Positions 10,442-20,529 of a DNA stretch of 64,000 bases are shown piece by piece. This stretch comes from Oceanobacillus sp. HTM 045 (GTDB lineage: Bacteria > Pseudomonadota > Alphaproteobacteria > Rhodobacterales > Rhodobacteraceae). The DNA lies in contig WNWL01000001.1 in assembly GCA_009733745.1 (NCBI GenBank), forward strand, positions 496,001 through 560,000, written 5' to 3'. The translations under genes were made by a program, and so were the position numbers. The number at the start of each line of letters is the position of its first letter. The first letter of the stretch is position 1. The notes beneath the pieces are model-generated. The model saw nothing but the letters and a program-made list of their open reading frames with translations, ran no database searches and was not told the origin of the DNA.

Positions 10442-10807
10442 ATGAGCGAACTTCTTCGGGAATACCTGCCGATCCTCATCTTTCTCGGACTGGCGATCGG
10501 ACTTGGCCTGGTGCTGATCATCGCGGCCTGGGTGCTGGCGGTGCGCAACCCCGACCCCGAGAAGGTTTCGGCCTATGAATGCGGCTTCAACGCCTTCGAC
10601 GATGCGCGGATGAAGTTCGACGTCCGCTTCTATCTCGTCTCGATCCTGTTCATCATCTTCGACCTCGAGATCGCCTTCCTGTTTCCGTGGGCGGCGGCGT
10701 TCGGCGACCTGTCCGACGTGGCCTTCTGGTCGATGATCGTGTTCCTGGCGGTGCTGACCATCGGCTTCGCCTACGAGTGGCGGAAGGGAGCCCTGGAATG
10801 GGAGTGA
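10442..10807 (+). CDS. nuoA: NADH-quinone oxidoreductase subunit A
   Basis: This 121-aa membrane subunit of complex I has three hydrophobic segments and the conserved YECGF motif after the first, plus [11 protein letters not shown] in the second. It helps anchor the peripheral arm near the quinone site. The ATG at 10442 has GAGGTGCC upstream; an earlier in-frame start at 10388 would overlap the promoter. It is the first gene of the nuo operon, and its end overlaps nuoB by ten bases. Confidence 0.97.
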   Translation: MSELLREYLPILIFLGLAIGLGLVLIIAAWVLAVRNPDPEKVSAYECGFNAFDDARMKFDVRFYLVSILFIIFDLEIAFLFPWAAAFGDLSDVAFWSMIVFLAVLTIGFAYEWRKGALEWE

Positions 10808-11319
10808 GCGTTGGCGCCGGAGACGCCCCGGCCCTGCCGGCAGACTTCTCCAACGAGCTGGCGGACAAGGGGTTCATCCTCACCACCGCCGACGACCTGA
10901 TCAACTGGGCGCGTACCGGCTCGCTGATGTGGATGACCTTCGGCCTCGCCTGCTGCGCGGTCGAGATGATGCACACCTCGATGCCGCGCTACGACGCCGA
11001 GCGGTTCGGCATCGCGCCCCGCGCGTCGCCGCGCCAGTCGGACGTGATGATCGTCGCCGGCACGCTGACCAACAAGATGGCCCCGGCGCTCCGCAAGGTC
11101 TACGACCAGATGCCGGAGCCGCGCTACGTCATCTCGATGGGGTCCTGCGCCAATGGCGGCGGCTACTACCACTACTCCTACTCGGTGGTGCGCGGCTGCG
11201 ACCGGATCGTGCCGGTGGACATCTACGTTCCCGGCTGCCCGCCGACGGCGGAGGCGCTGCTCTACGGAATCCTCCAGCTGCAGCGGAAGATCCGCCGCAC
11301 GGGTACCATCACGCGATAG
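10798..11319 (+). CDS. nuoB: NADH-quinone oxidoreductase subunit B (cluster N2)
   Basis: The 173-aa PSST-type subunit holds the terminal iron-sulfur cluster N2 that reduces quinone. Cluster ligands are visible as the tandem Cys pair in [10 protein letters not shown], one in GSCANGGG and one in VPGCPPT. The ATG at 10798 lies within the last codons of nuoA, a ten-base overlap that implies translational coupling. Length and motifs are normal. Confidence 0.97.
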   Translation: MGVSVGAGDAPALPADFSNELADKGFILTTADDLINWARTGSLMWMTFGLACCAVEMMHTSMPRYDAERFGIAPRASPRQSDVMIVAGTLTNKMAPALRKVYDQMPEPRYVISMGSCANGGGYYHYSYSVVRGCDRIVPVDIYVPGCPPTAEALLYGILQLQRKIRRTGTITR

Positions 11320-11331
11320 AAGGCGCATGAC

Positions 11332-11934
11332 ATGAGCGAGGCACTTGCCGAGCTGGGCGATCTGATCGCCACGAGCCAGGCCGACGGGGTCTCGGACTTT
11401 GCGGTCGCCAACGGGGAACTGACGGTCCACGCGACGCTGGCGGGCATCGTCCCGCTGATCACGTGGCTGCGCGACAACCCGGCCTGCCAGTTCACCACGA
11501 TGATCGACATCACCGCGATCGACTGGCCGGGCCGGGAGAAGCGGTTCGACCTCGTCTACCACTTCCTCTCGATGCCGCAGAACCAGCGCGTGCGGGTGAA
11601 GGTGGCGGTCGCGGAGGACGAGATCGTGCCCTCGATCGTCGAGGTGCACCCCTCCGCCGACTGGTTCGAGCGCGAGGTGTTCGACATGTACGGCATCATG
11701 TTCTCGGGCCACCCGGACATGCGCCGCATCCTCACCGACTACGGCTTCCGCGGCTATCCGCTGCGCAAGGACTTCCCGACCACCGGCTATGTCGAGGTCC
11801 GCTACGACGAGACCGAGAAGCGGGTCGTCTACGAGCCGGTCAAGCTGGTGCAGGACTACCGGCTGTTCGACTTCATGTCGCCCTGGGAAGGGGCCGAGTA
11901 CATCCTCCCCGGCGACGAGAAGAAGGAGGCCTGA
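11332..11934 (+). CDS. nuoC: NADH-quinone oxidoreductase subunit C
   Basis: The 200-aa 30-kDa-type subunit of the peripheral arm contains the family signature segment around [10 protein letters not shown] and [13 protein letters not shown], followed by the RKDFP turn. It is a separate gene, not fused with nuoD as in enterobacteria. It starts 12 bases after nuoB. Its stop codon is one base from the next start. Confidence 0.97.
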   Translation: MSEALAELGDLIATSQADGVSDFAVANGELTVHATLAGIVPLITWLRDNPACQFTTMIDITAIDWPGREKRFDLVYHFLSMPQNQRVRVKVAVAEDEIVPSIVEVHPSADWFEREVFDMYGIMFSGHPDMRRILTDYGFRGYPLRKDFPTTGYVEVRYDETEKRVVYEPVKLVQDYRLFDFMSPWEGAEYILPGDEKKEA

Positions 11935-11935
11935 G

Positions 11936-12379
11936 ATGCCCTCCGCCGAAGGCGAGACGCTGGCCCGGACCCAGGCCGCCATCGACGCTGCCGCGGAGCA
12001 TGCCGGGGCGGCCGAGCTTGCGCTCGCGCGGGCGGAGGTGAAGGCCGCGGCGGAAACCTACGGCACGGCGCTCTGGGCTTCGGACGTGGAGACGCTGCGG
12101 CGGCTCTTCCACGAGCGCGCCAATCTCTACGGCCTCGGCCCGGACGGGCTGATCGAGTGGCCGCGCGAGGACTGGCTGAAGCGGGTCGCGTCGCGCCCCT
12201 CGGGCACCGGCGACGCGCCGTTCGAGATCCTCAGCGTCGACGCCGCGGGGCCGGAGATGGCCAGCGTCAAGATCGACTGCGCGGTCGGCAGCGGCCAGCG
12301 CTTCACCGACTACCTCAATTTCCTGAAGATCGGCGGCGACTGGCGCGTCATCGCCAAGATCTTCCACGCCCACCAGTGA
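11936..12379 (+). CDS. NTF2-like (SnoaL-type) protein inserted between nuoC and nuoD
   Basis: The 147-aa cytoplasmic protein begins with an Ala/Glu-rich helix and continues as an NTF2-like alpha+beta barrel: a helix with [22 protein letters not shown], a middle strand set, and the terminal [14 protein letters not shown] strand typical of this fold. Such proteins may be enzymes or binding proteins, so no reaction is assigned. It starts one base after the nuoC stop and ends 13 bases before nuoD, which places it firmly in the operon. Extra genes between nuo genes are known in Rhodobacter, but I cannot say what this one does for complex I. Confidence 0.8.
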   Translation: MPSAEGETLARTQAAIDAAAEHAGAAELALARAEVKAAAETYGTALWASDVETLRRLFHERANLYGLGPDGLIEWPREDWLKRVASRPSGTGDAPFEILSVDAAGPEMASVKIDCAVGSGQRFTDYLNFLKIGGDWRVIAKIFHAHQ

Positions 12380-12392
12380 GAGGGCTCGAGCG

Positions 12393-13610
12393 ATGATGGA
12401 CGGAACCGCAGGCGACACGCTCTCCGGCGAACAGAAGATCCGCAACTTCAACATCAACTTCGGCCCGCAACACCCTGCGGCGCACGGGGTTCTGCGGATG
12501 GTGCTGGAGCTCGACGGCGAGGTGGTGGAGCGGGTCGACCCGCATATCGGCCTGCTGCATCGCGGCACCGAGAAGCTGATGGAGAGCCGCACCTACCTCC
12601 AGAACCTGCCCTATTTCGACCGGCTCGACTACGTCGCGCCGATGAACCAGGAGCATGCCTGGTGCCTCGCCATCGAGCGGCTGGCCGGGGTCGAGGTGCC
12701 GCGCCGCGGCCAGCTCGTCCGCGTGCTCTACTGCGAGATGGGCCGGATCCTGAACCACCTCCTCAACGTCACCACGCAGGCGATGGACGTGGGCGCGCTC
12801 ACCCCGCCGCTCTGGGGCTTCGAGGAGCGCGAGAAGCTGATGGTGTTCTACGAGCGCGCCTGCGGGGCGCGGCTCCACGCCGCCTATTTCCGCCCCGGCG
12901 GCGTGCACCAGGACCTCACGCCGCAGCTCTGCGACGACATCTGGCAGTGGACCGAGGAGTTCCCGGCCGTCCTCGACGACCTCGAGGGGCTGCTGACCGA
13001 GAACCGCATCTTCAAGCAGCGCAACGTCGACATCGGCATCGTGTCGCTGGAGGAGGCTCAGGCCTACGGCTTCTCGGGCGTCATGGTGCGCGGCTCCGGC
13101 TGGGCCTGGGACCTGCGCCGCGCGCAGCCCTACGAGTGCTACGACGAGTTCGACTTCCGCATCCCGGTCGGCAAGAACGGCGACTGCTACGACCGCTATC
13201 TCTGCCGGATGTGGGAGATGCGGGAATCGACCCGCATCATGCGGCAGGCGCTGGAGAAGATGGACCAGTGCAAGGGCGACCCGGTGCTGACCCGCGACGG
13301 CAAGGTCGCGCCGCCGCGCCGGGGCGACATGAAGACGTCGATGGAAGCCCTGATCCACCATTTCAAGCTCTATACCGAGGGCTTCCGGGTGCCCGAGGGC
13401 GAGATCTACGCCGCGGTCGAGGCGCCGAAGGGCGAGTTCGGCGTCTACCTGGTCTCGGACGGCAGCAACAAGCCGTACAAGGCCAAGATCCGCGCGCCCG
13501 GCTACCCGCATCTTGCGGCGATGGACCACCTGAGCCGCGGCCATCTCCTGGCGGACGTCTCGGCGCTGCTCGGCTCGCTCGATATCGTGTTCGGGGAAAT
13601 TGACAGGTAA
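12393..13610 (+). CDS. nuoD: NADH-quinone oxidoreductase subunit D
   Basis: The 405-aa 49-kDa-type subunit lines the quinone pocket together with NuoB. Family marks are [11 protein letters not shown] near residue 24, [12 protein letters not shown], the [11 protein letters not shown] stretch and the C-terminal [19 protein letters not shown] region. The start is the first of two adjacent ATGs (12393); the second (12396) is equally possible. The next gene begins 84 bases downstream, the widest gap so far in the operon. Confidence 0.98.
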   Translation: MMDGTAGDTLSGEQKIRNFNINFGPQHPAAHGVLRMVLELDGEVVERVDPHIGLLHRGTEKLMESRTYLQNLPYFDRLDYVAPMNQEHAWCLAIERLAGVEVPRRGQLVRVLYCEMGRILNHLLNVTTQAMDVGALTPPLWGFEEREKLMVFYERACGARLHAAYFRPGGVHQDLTPQLCDDIWQWTEEFPAVLDDLEGLLTENRIFKQRNVDIGIVSLEEAQAYGFSGVMVRGSGWAWDLRRAQPYECYDEFDFRIPVGKNGDCYDRYLCRMWEMRESTRIMRQALEKMDQCKGDPVLTRDGKVAPPRRGDMKTSMEALIHHFKLYTEGFRVPEGEIYAAVEAPKGEFGVYLVSDGSNKPYKAKIRAPGYPHLAAMDHLSRGHLLADVSALLGSLDIVFGEIDR

Positions 13611-13694
13611 CATCGGCGGCGGGGTCGCCCGCGCCACAGTACCGGTGGGGGCATCGAAGGGCCGAAAGACGTTTTAATCTCGGGAGGACACTTC

Positions 13695-16043
13695 ATGATA
13701 CGCAAGACATTGATCGCCGCGCTCGCGGCAGCCGTGGCGATGCCCGTCATGGCGCAGGACGTCAGCCTGGCGCGGCGCGAGGCCTTCATCTCGCTGCTCG
13801 CGGGCGAGGGGTGTTCGCTGTCCTCCTCCGAGGCCGAGCGCGTCTTCGGCCCGACCGACTTCACGAAGGACGAGACCCGGGCCATCGTCGGCGCGCTGAT
13901 CGACGAGGGCGTCGCCTCCCGTGACGGCGACATGCTGGTCCTCTTCGACTCGATCTGCACGCCGGGCTCCACGACGGGTTCCACCACGGCCGCCGCGACC
14001 GGCGGCGCCGGGGGCCGCGCGGGCGAGCTCGCCGCGCTGATCGCCGCCAATGGCTGCCGCATGACCGAGGACGAGGCCGAGGGCATCCTCCCGCCTGCCG
14101 GCTTCGACAAGGACGAGAGCCGCGCGATCGTCGATGCCTGGACCGCGGACGGCGCGGTCAGCTTTGACGGCGATGCGCTGGTGCTCGGCGAGGCGCTCTG
14201 CGCGGGCACGGGCGACAGGACTGATGGCGGCACGACCGTTGACGTCGGCCCGGCGGATCCGCGGCGCGACGAGTTCATCGCGATGGTCGCCGGGAACGGC
14301 TGCTCCGTGATGGAGAGCGAGGCCGACGCGCTGATGGACTCGCACGGCTTCACCTATGAAGAGGCCAACCGCATTCTCGACGAGCTGATCGAGGAGGGCG
14401 TCGCCACCTTCGATGGCAACTTGCTGAACCTCTCGCCGACGATCTGCACCGCGGGCGACGGGGGCACTGACATCGCTGCCCCGGCCGGAACGCCGACCGA
14501 GATATTCATCGCCTGGGCCGCGTCGCATGGCTGCGCCGTGACCGAGGCGCAGGCGGAGGCGGAACTGCCCGGCCTCGGCCTGACGATGGAGCAGACCGAG
14601 CCGATGGTCGGCGCGATGATGGATGCCGGCAACGCCACCTTCGAGGGCGGCCAGCTGGTGCTCGCACCGGCGATCTGCCCGCCGGGCGGCGCCTCCGTGG
14701 CCGTGACCGGCGGCTCGAACGCCGACCGGCTCGGCGCGGCCATCGCCGCCCGCGGCTGCTCGATCACCGAGGAGGCCGCCGACGCCGTGCTCGACGAGAG
14801 CGGCATCACCGAGGATCAGGCCGAGATGGTCATGGAGCAGTGGCTCGCCAGCGGCGAGGCCACCTTCGACGGCGAGACGCTGGCCCTCGCGCCCGACTAC
14901 TGCGCCGGTTTCGCCGGTGGCCCGTCGGTCACCGAGCCGGTGATGCCGGTCACCAAGGCGGCGATGCTCGCCGAGATGATCAGCGCCAACGGCTGCACCC
15001 TGACGGATGCCGAGTCCGAGACCCTGCTGGACGGCACCAGCATCACCGAGGACGAGGCCGCGGAGATCGTCATGGAGTGGCTGGTCTCCGGCCAGGCCAC
15101 GCTGGAGAACGACATCCTGACGCTGTCGCCCGATCTCTGCACCGCGACCACCGGCGGCATGACGCTCGACCCGCGCGGCGAGCTGCTGCGCACCGCGATC
15201 AAGGGCACCGGCTGCTCGATGACCGAGGCGCAGGCCGAGGCGACGCTGCCGCCGCTCGGCATGGACCTCGAGGAAGCCGAGGACATTGCCGGCGCGTGGA
15301 TCGACCAGGGCCTCGCCAGCTTCGAGGGCCGCGCGCTGGTCCTCGATCCCGGCTTCTGCGCCGGTGGCGGTGACGGGGCCTCGCTCGACGGTGGCATGAC
15401 CGAGGCCGACCGGCTGGCGCAGGTGATCCGCGACAACGGCTGCGCCATGTCCGGCGCGCAGGCCGAGGCGGAACTGCCGGCGATGGGCTTCACCGAGGGG
15501 AGCGTGGAGCCGATCGTCGAGGGCTGGATGAACGCCGGCCTCGCAACCCTGGATGGCGGCATCCTGACGCTCAGCCACGAGTTCTGCGCCGGCACCGTCG
15601 ATACCGGTGCGACGATGTCGCCGGAGGACCGGGTCCACGCCCAGGTCGCGCTGCTCGGCTGCAGCTTCGACCCGGAGAACGACGCGGTCTGGGAGAAGCT
15701 GGAGGCCGATACCGGTCTGGGCGAGAACGACCTCGAGAACATCCTCGAAGGCTGGCTCGACAGCGGCAAGGCCACCTATGACGACGCCAGCAACGTCTTC
15801 ACGGTGCTCCCGGCCTTCTGCACCGCCTCGGCGGGTGGCGGCGGCTCCGATTACGCTACCATGCTCGTCACCATCATCGAGCAGCACGGCTGCTCGATGA
15901 CCGGCGCCGAGGGCGAGTCGATCATCCCCGCGGCGGGCATCCCGGCCGAGATGGTGCCGGGCATCGTCGAGGGCCTGGTCGCCGCCGGCACGGCGTCGCT
16001 CGCCAACGACACGCTCACCGTCTTCACGGAGAACTGCCAGTAA
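13695..16043 (+). CDS. Exported protein of ten tandem Cys-paired repeats, inside the nuo operon
   Basis: The 782-aa product has a signal peptide ([16 protein letters not shown], cleavage likely after MAQ) and then ten divergent repeats of about 75 residues. Each repeat has a GC near its start and a single Cys at its end, 20 cysteines in all. The consensus is GC-x-hydrophobic-T/S-x2-E/Q-A, then x2-LP-x2-G, a helix ending W-x3-G-x-A-T/S-F, and L-x-L-x-P-x2-C. The pattern of helices followed by a beta hairpin resembles a winged-helix unit closed by a disulfide (inference). Linkers are Gly/Thr/Ser-rich. RBS GGGAGG is well placed. The stop overlaps the nuoE start (TAATG). I do not know its function. 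Confidence 0.85.
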   Translation: MIRKTLIAALAAAVAMPVMAQDVSLARREAFISLLAGEGCSLSSSEAERVFGPTDFTKDETRAIVGALIDEGVASRDGDMLVLFDSICTPGSTTGSTTAAATGGAGGRAGELAALIAANGCRMTEDEAEGILPPAGFDKDESRAIVDAWTADGAVSFDGDALVLGEALCAGTGDRTDGGTTVDVGPADPRRDEFIAMVAGNGCSVMESEADALMDSHGFTYEEANRILDELIEEGVATFDGNLLNLSPTICTAGDGGTDIAAPAGTPTEIFIAWAASHGCAVTEAQAEAELPGLGLTMEQTEPMVGAMMDAGNATFEGGQLVLAPAICPPGGASVAVTGGSNADRLGAAIAARGCSITEEAADAVLDESGITEDQAEMVMEQWLASGEATFDGETLALAPDYCAGFAGGPSVTEPVMPVTKAAMLAEMISANGCTLTDAESETLLDGTSITEDEAAEIVMEWLVSGQATLENDILTLSPDLCTATTGGMTLDPRGELLRTAIKGTGCSMTEAQAEATLPPLGMDLEEAEDIAGAWIDQGLASFEGRALVLDPGFCAGGGDGASLDGGMTEADRLAQVIRDNGCAMSGAQAEAELPAMGFTEGSVEPIVEGWMNAGLATLDGGILTLSHEFCAGTVDTGATMSPEDRVHAQVALLGCSFDPENDAVWEKLEADTGLGENDLENILEGWLDSGKATYDDASNVFTVLPAFCTASAGGGGSDYATMLVTIIEQHGCSMTGAEGESIIPAAGIPAEMVPGIVEGLVAAGTASLANDTLTVFTENCQ

Positions 16044-17395
16044 TGCTTCGCCGCCTCCATCACGAGCAGCCCGAGAGCTTCGCCTTCACTCCGGCCAACC
16101 AGGCCTGGGCCGAGGCGCAGATCGCCAAGTACCCGGAGGGACGGCAGCAGTCTGCCGTCATTCCTCTCCTCTGGCGCGGTCAGGAGCAGGAGGGCTGGGT
16201 CACGCGACCCATGATCGAGCATATCGCCAATATGCTCGGCATGGCCGAGATCCGCGTGCTGGAGGTGGCGACCTTCTACTTCATGTTCCAGCTTCAGCCG
16301 GTGGGCTCGGTGGCGCATGTGCAGGTCTGCGGCACCACCTCCTGCATGATCTGCGGCGCGGAGGACCTGATCGGGGTCTGCAAGCGCAAGATCGCGGCCG
16401 AGCCGCACAAGATTTCCGCAGACGGCAAGCTCTCCTGGGAGGAGGTCGAGTGCCTCGGCGCCTGCGCCAACGCGCCGATGGCGCAGATCGGCAAGGACTA
16501 TTACGAGGACCTGACCGCCGAGAACTTCGAGATCCTGCTCGACAGGCTCGCGGCGGGCGAGGTGCCGCGCCCCGGGCCGCAGAACGGCCGCTGGGCGTCG
16601 GAGCCGATCGGCGGGCTGACCTCGCTGGAGGGCGACGCGGACGAGCAGGCCAACGCCTCCGTCTACCTCGCGACCGAACTGGGCGACACGGTCAAGCGGA
16701 TCGACGGCAGCGAGCGGACCGCGACCGACCTGAACGGCGCGCGCGGCCCGGCGGAGCCCCGCCGGCAGCCCGAGCCGGAGCCGACCCCGGCGGGCTCGGC
16801 GGAGGCCGAGTCCGGCGAGGAGACGGAGCGCCGCGTCGAGGAGGCCAAGGCCACCCCCGATGTCGACACCGTCGCCCCGGAGAAGGAGAGCGACGGCGTG
16901 CCCGACGAGCAGGTCGAGCCGGAGCCGCAGCCGCTGGACGAGCGCGCGCCCGAGCCCGAACCGGCGCCGGAACCCGAATCCGAACCGGAACCCGAACTCA
17001 CCGCCGCCGGCGACCCGGCGAAGCAGGACCACGGCGCGATCCCCGACTATGACGGCGACGGCGTCGCGGAGGGGACGGACGAGGGCACCAAGCCCGAGCT
17101 TCTCGCGCAGGCCCGCGAGGGTGGGGCGGACAACCTCAAGGAAATCAAGGGCATCGGCCCGAAGCTTGAGGACATGCTCAACGAGATGGGCGTCTTCCAC
17201 TTCGACCAGATCGCGAGCTGGAACGACGACGAGGTCGCCTGGGTCAACGCCAACCTGTCCGGCTTCAAGGGCCGGGTGACCCGCGACGAGTGGGTCGCAC
17301 AGGCGAAGATCCTCGCCACGGGCGGCGAGACCGAATTCTCGAAGCGTGTCGAGGCCGGCGAGGTCGAGAGCAGCAAGGACGAAGGCGATGCTTGA
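16043..17395 (+). CDS. nuoE: NADH-quinone oxidoreductase subunit E with C-terminal helix-hairpin-helix extension
   Basis: Residues 1-165 form the 24-kDa-type thioredoxin-like subunit, with the [2Fe-2S] N1a ligands in VCGTTSC and CLGAC. The usual subunit is about 160-240 aa; this one has 450. The extra part is a Pro/Glu-rich linker at roughly residues 230-330, made of PEPEPEP-like runs, and then a helix-hairpin-helix domain ([15 protein letters not shown], about 363-440) like those in nucleic-acid-binding proteins. Extended NuoE subunits of this kind are known in Alphaproteobacteria. It works with NuoF and NuoG in the NADH dehydrogenase module and overlaps nuoF by eight bases. Confidence 0.95.
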   Translation: MLRRLHHEQPESFAFTPANQAWAEAQIAKYPEGRQQSAVIPLLWRGQEQEGWVTRPMIEHIANMLGMAEIRVLEVATFYFMFQLQPVGSVAHVQVCGTTSCMICGAEDLIGVCKRKIAAEPHKISADGKLSWEEVECLGACANAPMAQIGKDYYEDLTAENFEILLDRLAAGEVPRPGPQNGRWASEPIGGLTSLEGDADEQANASVYLATELGDTVKRIDGSERTATDLNGARGPAEPRRQPEPEPTPAGSAEAESGEETERRVEEAKATPDVDTVAPEKESDGVPDEQVEPEPQPLDERAPEPEPAPEPESEPEPELTAAGDPAKQDHGAIPDYDGDGVAEGTDEGTKPELLAQAREGGADNLKEIKGIGPKLEDMLNEMGVFHFDQIASWNDDEVAWVNANLSGFKGRVTRDEWVAQAKILATGGETEFSKRVEAGEVESSKDEGDA

Positions 17396-18683
17396 GGACA
17401 AGGACCGCATCTTCACGAACCTCTATGGCCGCTTCGACCGCTCGCTGGACGGCGCGAAGAAGCGCGGCCACTGGGACGGCACCGCGGGCCTGATCGCCCG
17501 CGGGCGCGACGCGATCATCCAGGAAGTGAAGGACAGCGGCCTGCGCGGCCGCGGCGGGGCGGGCTTCCCGACCGGCCTCAAGTGGTCCTTCATGCCCAAG
17601 GAGTCGGACGGCCGGCCGCATTACCTCGTGGTCAACGCCGACGAATCCGAGCCCGGCACCTGCAAGGACCGGGAGATCATGCGCCACGATCCGCACACGC
17701 TGATCGAGGGCTGCCTGATCGCCTCCTTCGCGATGCAGGCCCATGCCTGCTACATCTACCTCCGCGGCGAGTACATCCGCGAGCGCGAGGCGCTGCAGGC
17801 GGCGATCGACGAGTGCTACGACGCGGGCCTGCTGGGCAAGAACGCCGCCGGCTCCGGCTGGGACTTCGACCTCTACCTGCACCACGGCGCGGGCGCCTAT
17901 ATCTGCGGCGAGGAAACCGCCCTGATCGAGAGCCTCGAGGGCAAGAAGGGCATGCCGCGCCTGAAGCCGCCCTTCCCGGCGGGCGTCGGCGTCTGGGGCT
18001 GCCCGACCACGGTGAACAACGTCGAGTCGATCGCGGTCGTGCCGACCATCCTGCGCCGCGGCGGCAGCTGGTTCGCCTCCTTCGGGCGGCCGAACAACAC
18101 CGGCACCAAGATCTTCGCCATCTCCGGCCACGTGAACGCGCCCTGCGTGGTGGAGGAGAGCATGTCGATCACGCTGAAGGAGCTGCTGGAGCGCCATTGC
18201 GGCGGCGTCCGCGGCGGGTGGGACAACCTCAAGGCGGTGATCCCCGGCGGCTCCTCGGTGCCGCTCCTGCCGGCGGACCTCTGCGACGAGGCGATCATGG
18301 ATTTCGACTGGCTGCGCGAGCAGCGGTCGGGCCTCGGCACCGCCGCGGTGATCGTGATGGACAAGTCCACCGACGTCATCAAGGCGATCTGGCGGCTGTC
18401 GAAGTTCTACAAGCACGAGAGCTGCGGCCAGTGCACGCCCTGCCGCGAGGGCACCGGCTGGATGATGCGGGTGATGGACCGGCTGGTCTCCGGCGATGCC
18501 GAGCCGGAGGAGATCGACATGCTCCTCGACGTCACCAAGCAGGTCGAGGGCCACACCATCTGCGCCCTCGGCGACGCGGCGGCCTGGCCGATCCAGGGCC
18601 TGATCCGGCATTTCCGCGACGAGATCGAGGACCGGATCAAGGCCAAGCGCACCGGCCGCGCCAGCGCGGTCGCGGCGGAGTAA
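17388..18683 (+). CDS. nuoF: NADH-quinone oxidoreductase subunit F (NADH/FMN site)
   Basis: The 431-aa 51-kDa-type subunit oxidises NADH. The NADH/FMN-binding region shows [11 protein letters not shown] near residue 50 and [13 protein letters not shown], and the N3 [4Fe-4S] ligands lie in [12 protein letters not shown] with the fourth Cys in GHTICALGD. The ATG at 17388 is inside the nuoE end (overlap GATGCTTGA), so translation is coupled. The longer frame from 17346 lies in nuoE coding sequence and is rejected. Confidence 0.98.
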   Translation: MLEDKDRIFTNLYGRFDRSLDGAKKRGHWDGTAGLIARGRDAIIQEVKDSGLRGRGGAGFPTGLKWSFMPKESDGRPHYLVVNADESEPGTCKDREIMRHDPHTLIEGCLIASFAMQAHACYIYLRGEYIREREALQAAIDECYDAGLLGKNAAGSGWDFDLYLHHGAGAYICGEETALIESLEGKKGMPRLKPPFPAGVGVWGCPTTVNNVESIAVVPTILRRGGSWFASFGRPNNTGTKIFAISGHVNAPCVVEESMSITLKELLERHCGGVRGGWDNLKAVIPGGSSVPLLPADLCDEAIMDFDWLREQRSGLGTAAVIVMDKSTDVIKAIWRLSKFYKHESCGQCTPCREGTGWMMRVMDRLVSGDAEPEEIDMLLDVTKQVEGHTICALGDAAAWPIQGLIRHFRDEIEDRIKAKRTGRASAVAAE

Positions 18684-18689
18684 CGGCGC

Positions 18690-19181
18690 ATGGGCATGCA
18701 CGCCGCACCGGTGATCCCCGACATTGCCGCCGCGCGGGCGGTCGTTGAGGCGTTCACGGATTGCCTCGTCCGGCTGGAGGCGCTGGTCGCCTCCCACGGC
18801 GAGGCGGGTGCGGGCGAGGGCGGCCCGAGCGTGGCCGACTATGTCGGCTCGGTCCTCGCCGGGCCGCTGTTCGACGGCATCGACCGGATGACGCTGGAGC
18901 ATGATGAGATCGACGCCGAGATCGACCCCGACACGCTGCGCCGGCTGGCGCCGCTGGAGCGCGCGGCGCGGCTCGCCCTCGTCAACGCGACCGGCGGGGA
19001 GGTCGAGCTGCGCCACGAGCCTTCGGGCATGGTGCACCACCTCGCGAGCGGCGGGCGCTACACGGTGCGGACGGGGCAGGACTTCCGGCTCTCCGACATC
19101 GACGAGATCGTCATCGAGACGGGCGCCCTGAGCCTGCGCGATGCGACAGGGGGGCATTTCGAGATTGAGGACGAGGCATGA
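18690..19181 (+). CDS. Hypothetical cytoplasmic protein of the nuo operon
   Basis: I do not recognise this 163-aa product. It has an Ala-rich N-terminal helix, an acidic middle (DEIDAEIDPDTLRRL) and a C-terminal half of predicted beta strands (VNATGGEVELRHE, TVRTGQDFRLSDIDEIVIETG). There is no signal peptide or membrane segment. It starts six bases after nuoF; GGAG lies about nine bases before the ATG at 18690, and a second ATG at 18696 is possible. Its position makes it part of the operon's accessory set. Confidence 0.7.
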   Translation: MGMHAAPVIPDIAAARAVVEAFTDCLVRLEALVASHGEAGAGEGGPSVADYVGSVLAGPLFDGIDRMTLEHDEIDAEIDPDTLRRLAPLERAARLALVNATGGEVELRHEPSGMVHHLASGGRYTVRTGQDFRLSDIDEIVIETGALSLRDATGGHFEIEDEA

Positions 19182-19244
19182 GCGCGCATTCCGCGGCGCC
19201 GGCGCGTCTTCCGCGCCCCTGCACCGCGATCCGGGAGGTCGGTC

Positions 19245-19745
19245 TTGATTGCCAGGCACGCTGCGTGGGTACTGCTTCCGCTGCTGGCGGGGTGCGGCCA
19301 GGTCGGCGCGAAAGCGCGGGACGTGGCCGAGATACCTCGCGAGAGCCTGGCCGGCGTGGCGCACGCGGATGCGAAATTCGTGGTCTCCTACGGCGACCGG
19401 ACCTTCCTGGCGGACGTGACCTATATCGACCTGCTCGACAAGTCGGTGATCGCCGTGCGCGAGCGGGAGGAGAGCCCCGCGGAGCGGCAGCCGCTGAAGC
19501 TGCGCCCGCGCCCGCGCCTGCCGGAGGGCGTGCCCTTCTCGGCCACGGCCTACGGGCCGGTCGCGGTCCGGATCGCGGAGCGCATCGCCGAGGTCGCGCA
19601 GGTCTGCCCCGGCCCGCCCATGCGGATCGACCTGAAGACGGACGGCACCCCGCGCCAGCTCTACCGCGCCGAGAAGCGCGCCTGGGTCGTGTTCGCGGCC
19701 TGCCCGCCGCCGGAGCCGGCGGAAGATCTGGCGGAAGGGAGCTGA
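19245..19745 (+). CDS. Predicted lipoprotein with TTG start, nuo operon
   Basis: The 166-aa product begins with a short basic and hydrophobic signal (IARHAAWVLLPLLAGC) ending in a lipobox LAG-Cys17, so it should be lipid-anchored after export. The start is TTG: GGGAGG sits seven bases upstream and no ATG in this frame precedes the signal sequence. The mature part has strands around KFVVSYGDRTFLADVTYIDLLDKSV, a Cys pair (VCPGP, AACPPP) and a Pro/Glu-rich tail. Fold and function are unknown. It lies between the 163-aa hypothetical and the DUF3291 gene. Confidence 0.72.
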   Translation: MIARHAAWVLLPLLAGCGQVGAKARDVAEIPRESLAGVAHADAKFVVSYGDRTFLADVTYIDLLDKSVIAVREREESPAERQPLKLRPRPRLPEGVPFSATAYGPVAVRIAERIAEVAQVCPGPPMRIDLKTDGTPRQLYRAEKRAWVVFAACPPPEPAEDLAEGS

Positions 19746-19749
19746 CGCG

Positions 19750-20235
19750 ATGACGAAGATGCACCTCGCCGAGATCAACGTGGGCCTGTTCCGCTACCCG
19801 ACCGACGACCCGCGGATGGCCGACTTCATGAACAATCTCGACCGGGTCAACGGCCTGGCCGAGCGGATGCCGGGCTTCGTCTGGCGCCTGAAGGACGACA
19901 CCGGCAACGCCACCGACATCGAGGTGCCGGAGCATCCCGGCATGGCCGTGAACCTCTCGGTCTGGGAGGACGTGGCGAGCCTGGAAAACTTTGTCTGGAA
20001 CACGGTGCACAAGCGGTTCTATGAGCGCCGTGCGGAATGGTTCGCGCTGATGGACTCGATGCACCACGCGATGTGGTGGGTCGAGCCGGGCACCGAGCCG
20101 ACCGTGGCCGAGGCGATGGAGCGGCTGGCGCATTACGACGCGCACGGCAACACCGACCGCGCCTTCGGCTGGGACTACCTGGACGAGGCGGTGCAGTGGC
20201 GCGACCGGCGCTGCGCCAGCCTGGCGGCGGAGTAG
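19750..20235 (+). CDS. DUF3291 domain protein, nuo operon
   Basis: The 161-aa cytoplasmic protein matches the DUF3291 family, a dimeric alpha+beta barrel-like fold of unknown function: it opens with [18 protein letters not shown] and has the [16 protein letters not shown] and [12 protein letters not shown] segments and a Trp-rich MWWVEPG strand. Related barrels include monooxygenases, but no catalytic role is shown for this family. It starts four bases after the lipoprotein gene. Confidence 0.8.
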   Translation: MTKMHLAEINVGLFRYPTDDPRMADFMNNLDRVNGLAERMPGFVWRLKDDTGNATDIEVPEHPGMAVNLSVWEDVASLENFVWNTVHKRFYERRAEWFALMDSMHHAMWWVEPGTEPTVAEAMERLAHYDAHGNTDRAFGWDYLDEAVQWRDRRCASLAAE

Positions 20236-20238
20236 GGC

Positions 20239-20529
20239 GTGGCGCGCATCGGCGACATATTCGAGCCCGTGCTCGCGGTCTTCTCGCGCGGCTTTGGCCG
20301 GATGCTCGGGCGCGAGGTCGATACCGGCGAGGCCGGGCTGCTGCTCTGCCTGCTCGTCTTCGGCGTCGTCGCCGCGGTCGTCGCGTGGCGGCGCATCCGG
20401 CGGCCGTCGACCGACCGCAAGCGGCCGTCGAAACTGGCCGTGGCACTCTCTTCGGGGCTCTTCGCCCTGACGGCTATCCTCTGGGCTTCCGGGGCCCGTG
20501 GCGCAGAACTGATGGAAGGCACGCGATGA
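20239..20529 (+). CDS. Small two-TM protein upstream of nuoG
   Basis: The 96-aa product starts with GTG three bases after the DUF3291 stop. It has two hydrophobic segments, roughly residues 33-50 ([18 protein letters not shown]) and 68-84, joined by a strongly basic loop ([15 protein letters not shown]). Its stop overlaps the nuoG start as ATGA (20526-20529), which supports real translation. No family is recognised. It could be a small membrane partner of complex I, but only position suggests this. Confidence 0.65.
   Translation: MARIGDIFEPVLAVFSRGFGRMLGREVDTGEAGLLLCLLVFGVVAAVVAWRRIRRPSTDRKRPSKLAVALSSGLFALTAILWASGARGAELMEGTR

Noticed and set aside
19178-19753. An ATG frame whose start overlaps the stop of the 163-aa gene
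   Set aside because: It overlaps the lipoprotein gene in another frame and encodes an Arg/Gly-rich shadow; the TTG-start lipoprotein has the RBS and a lipobox.
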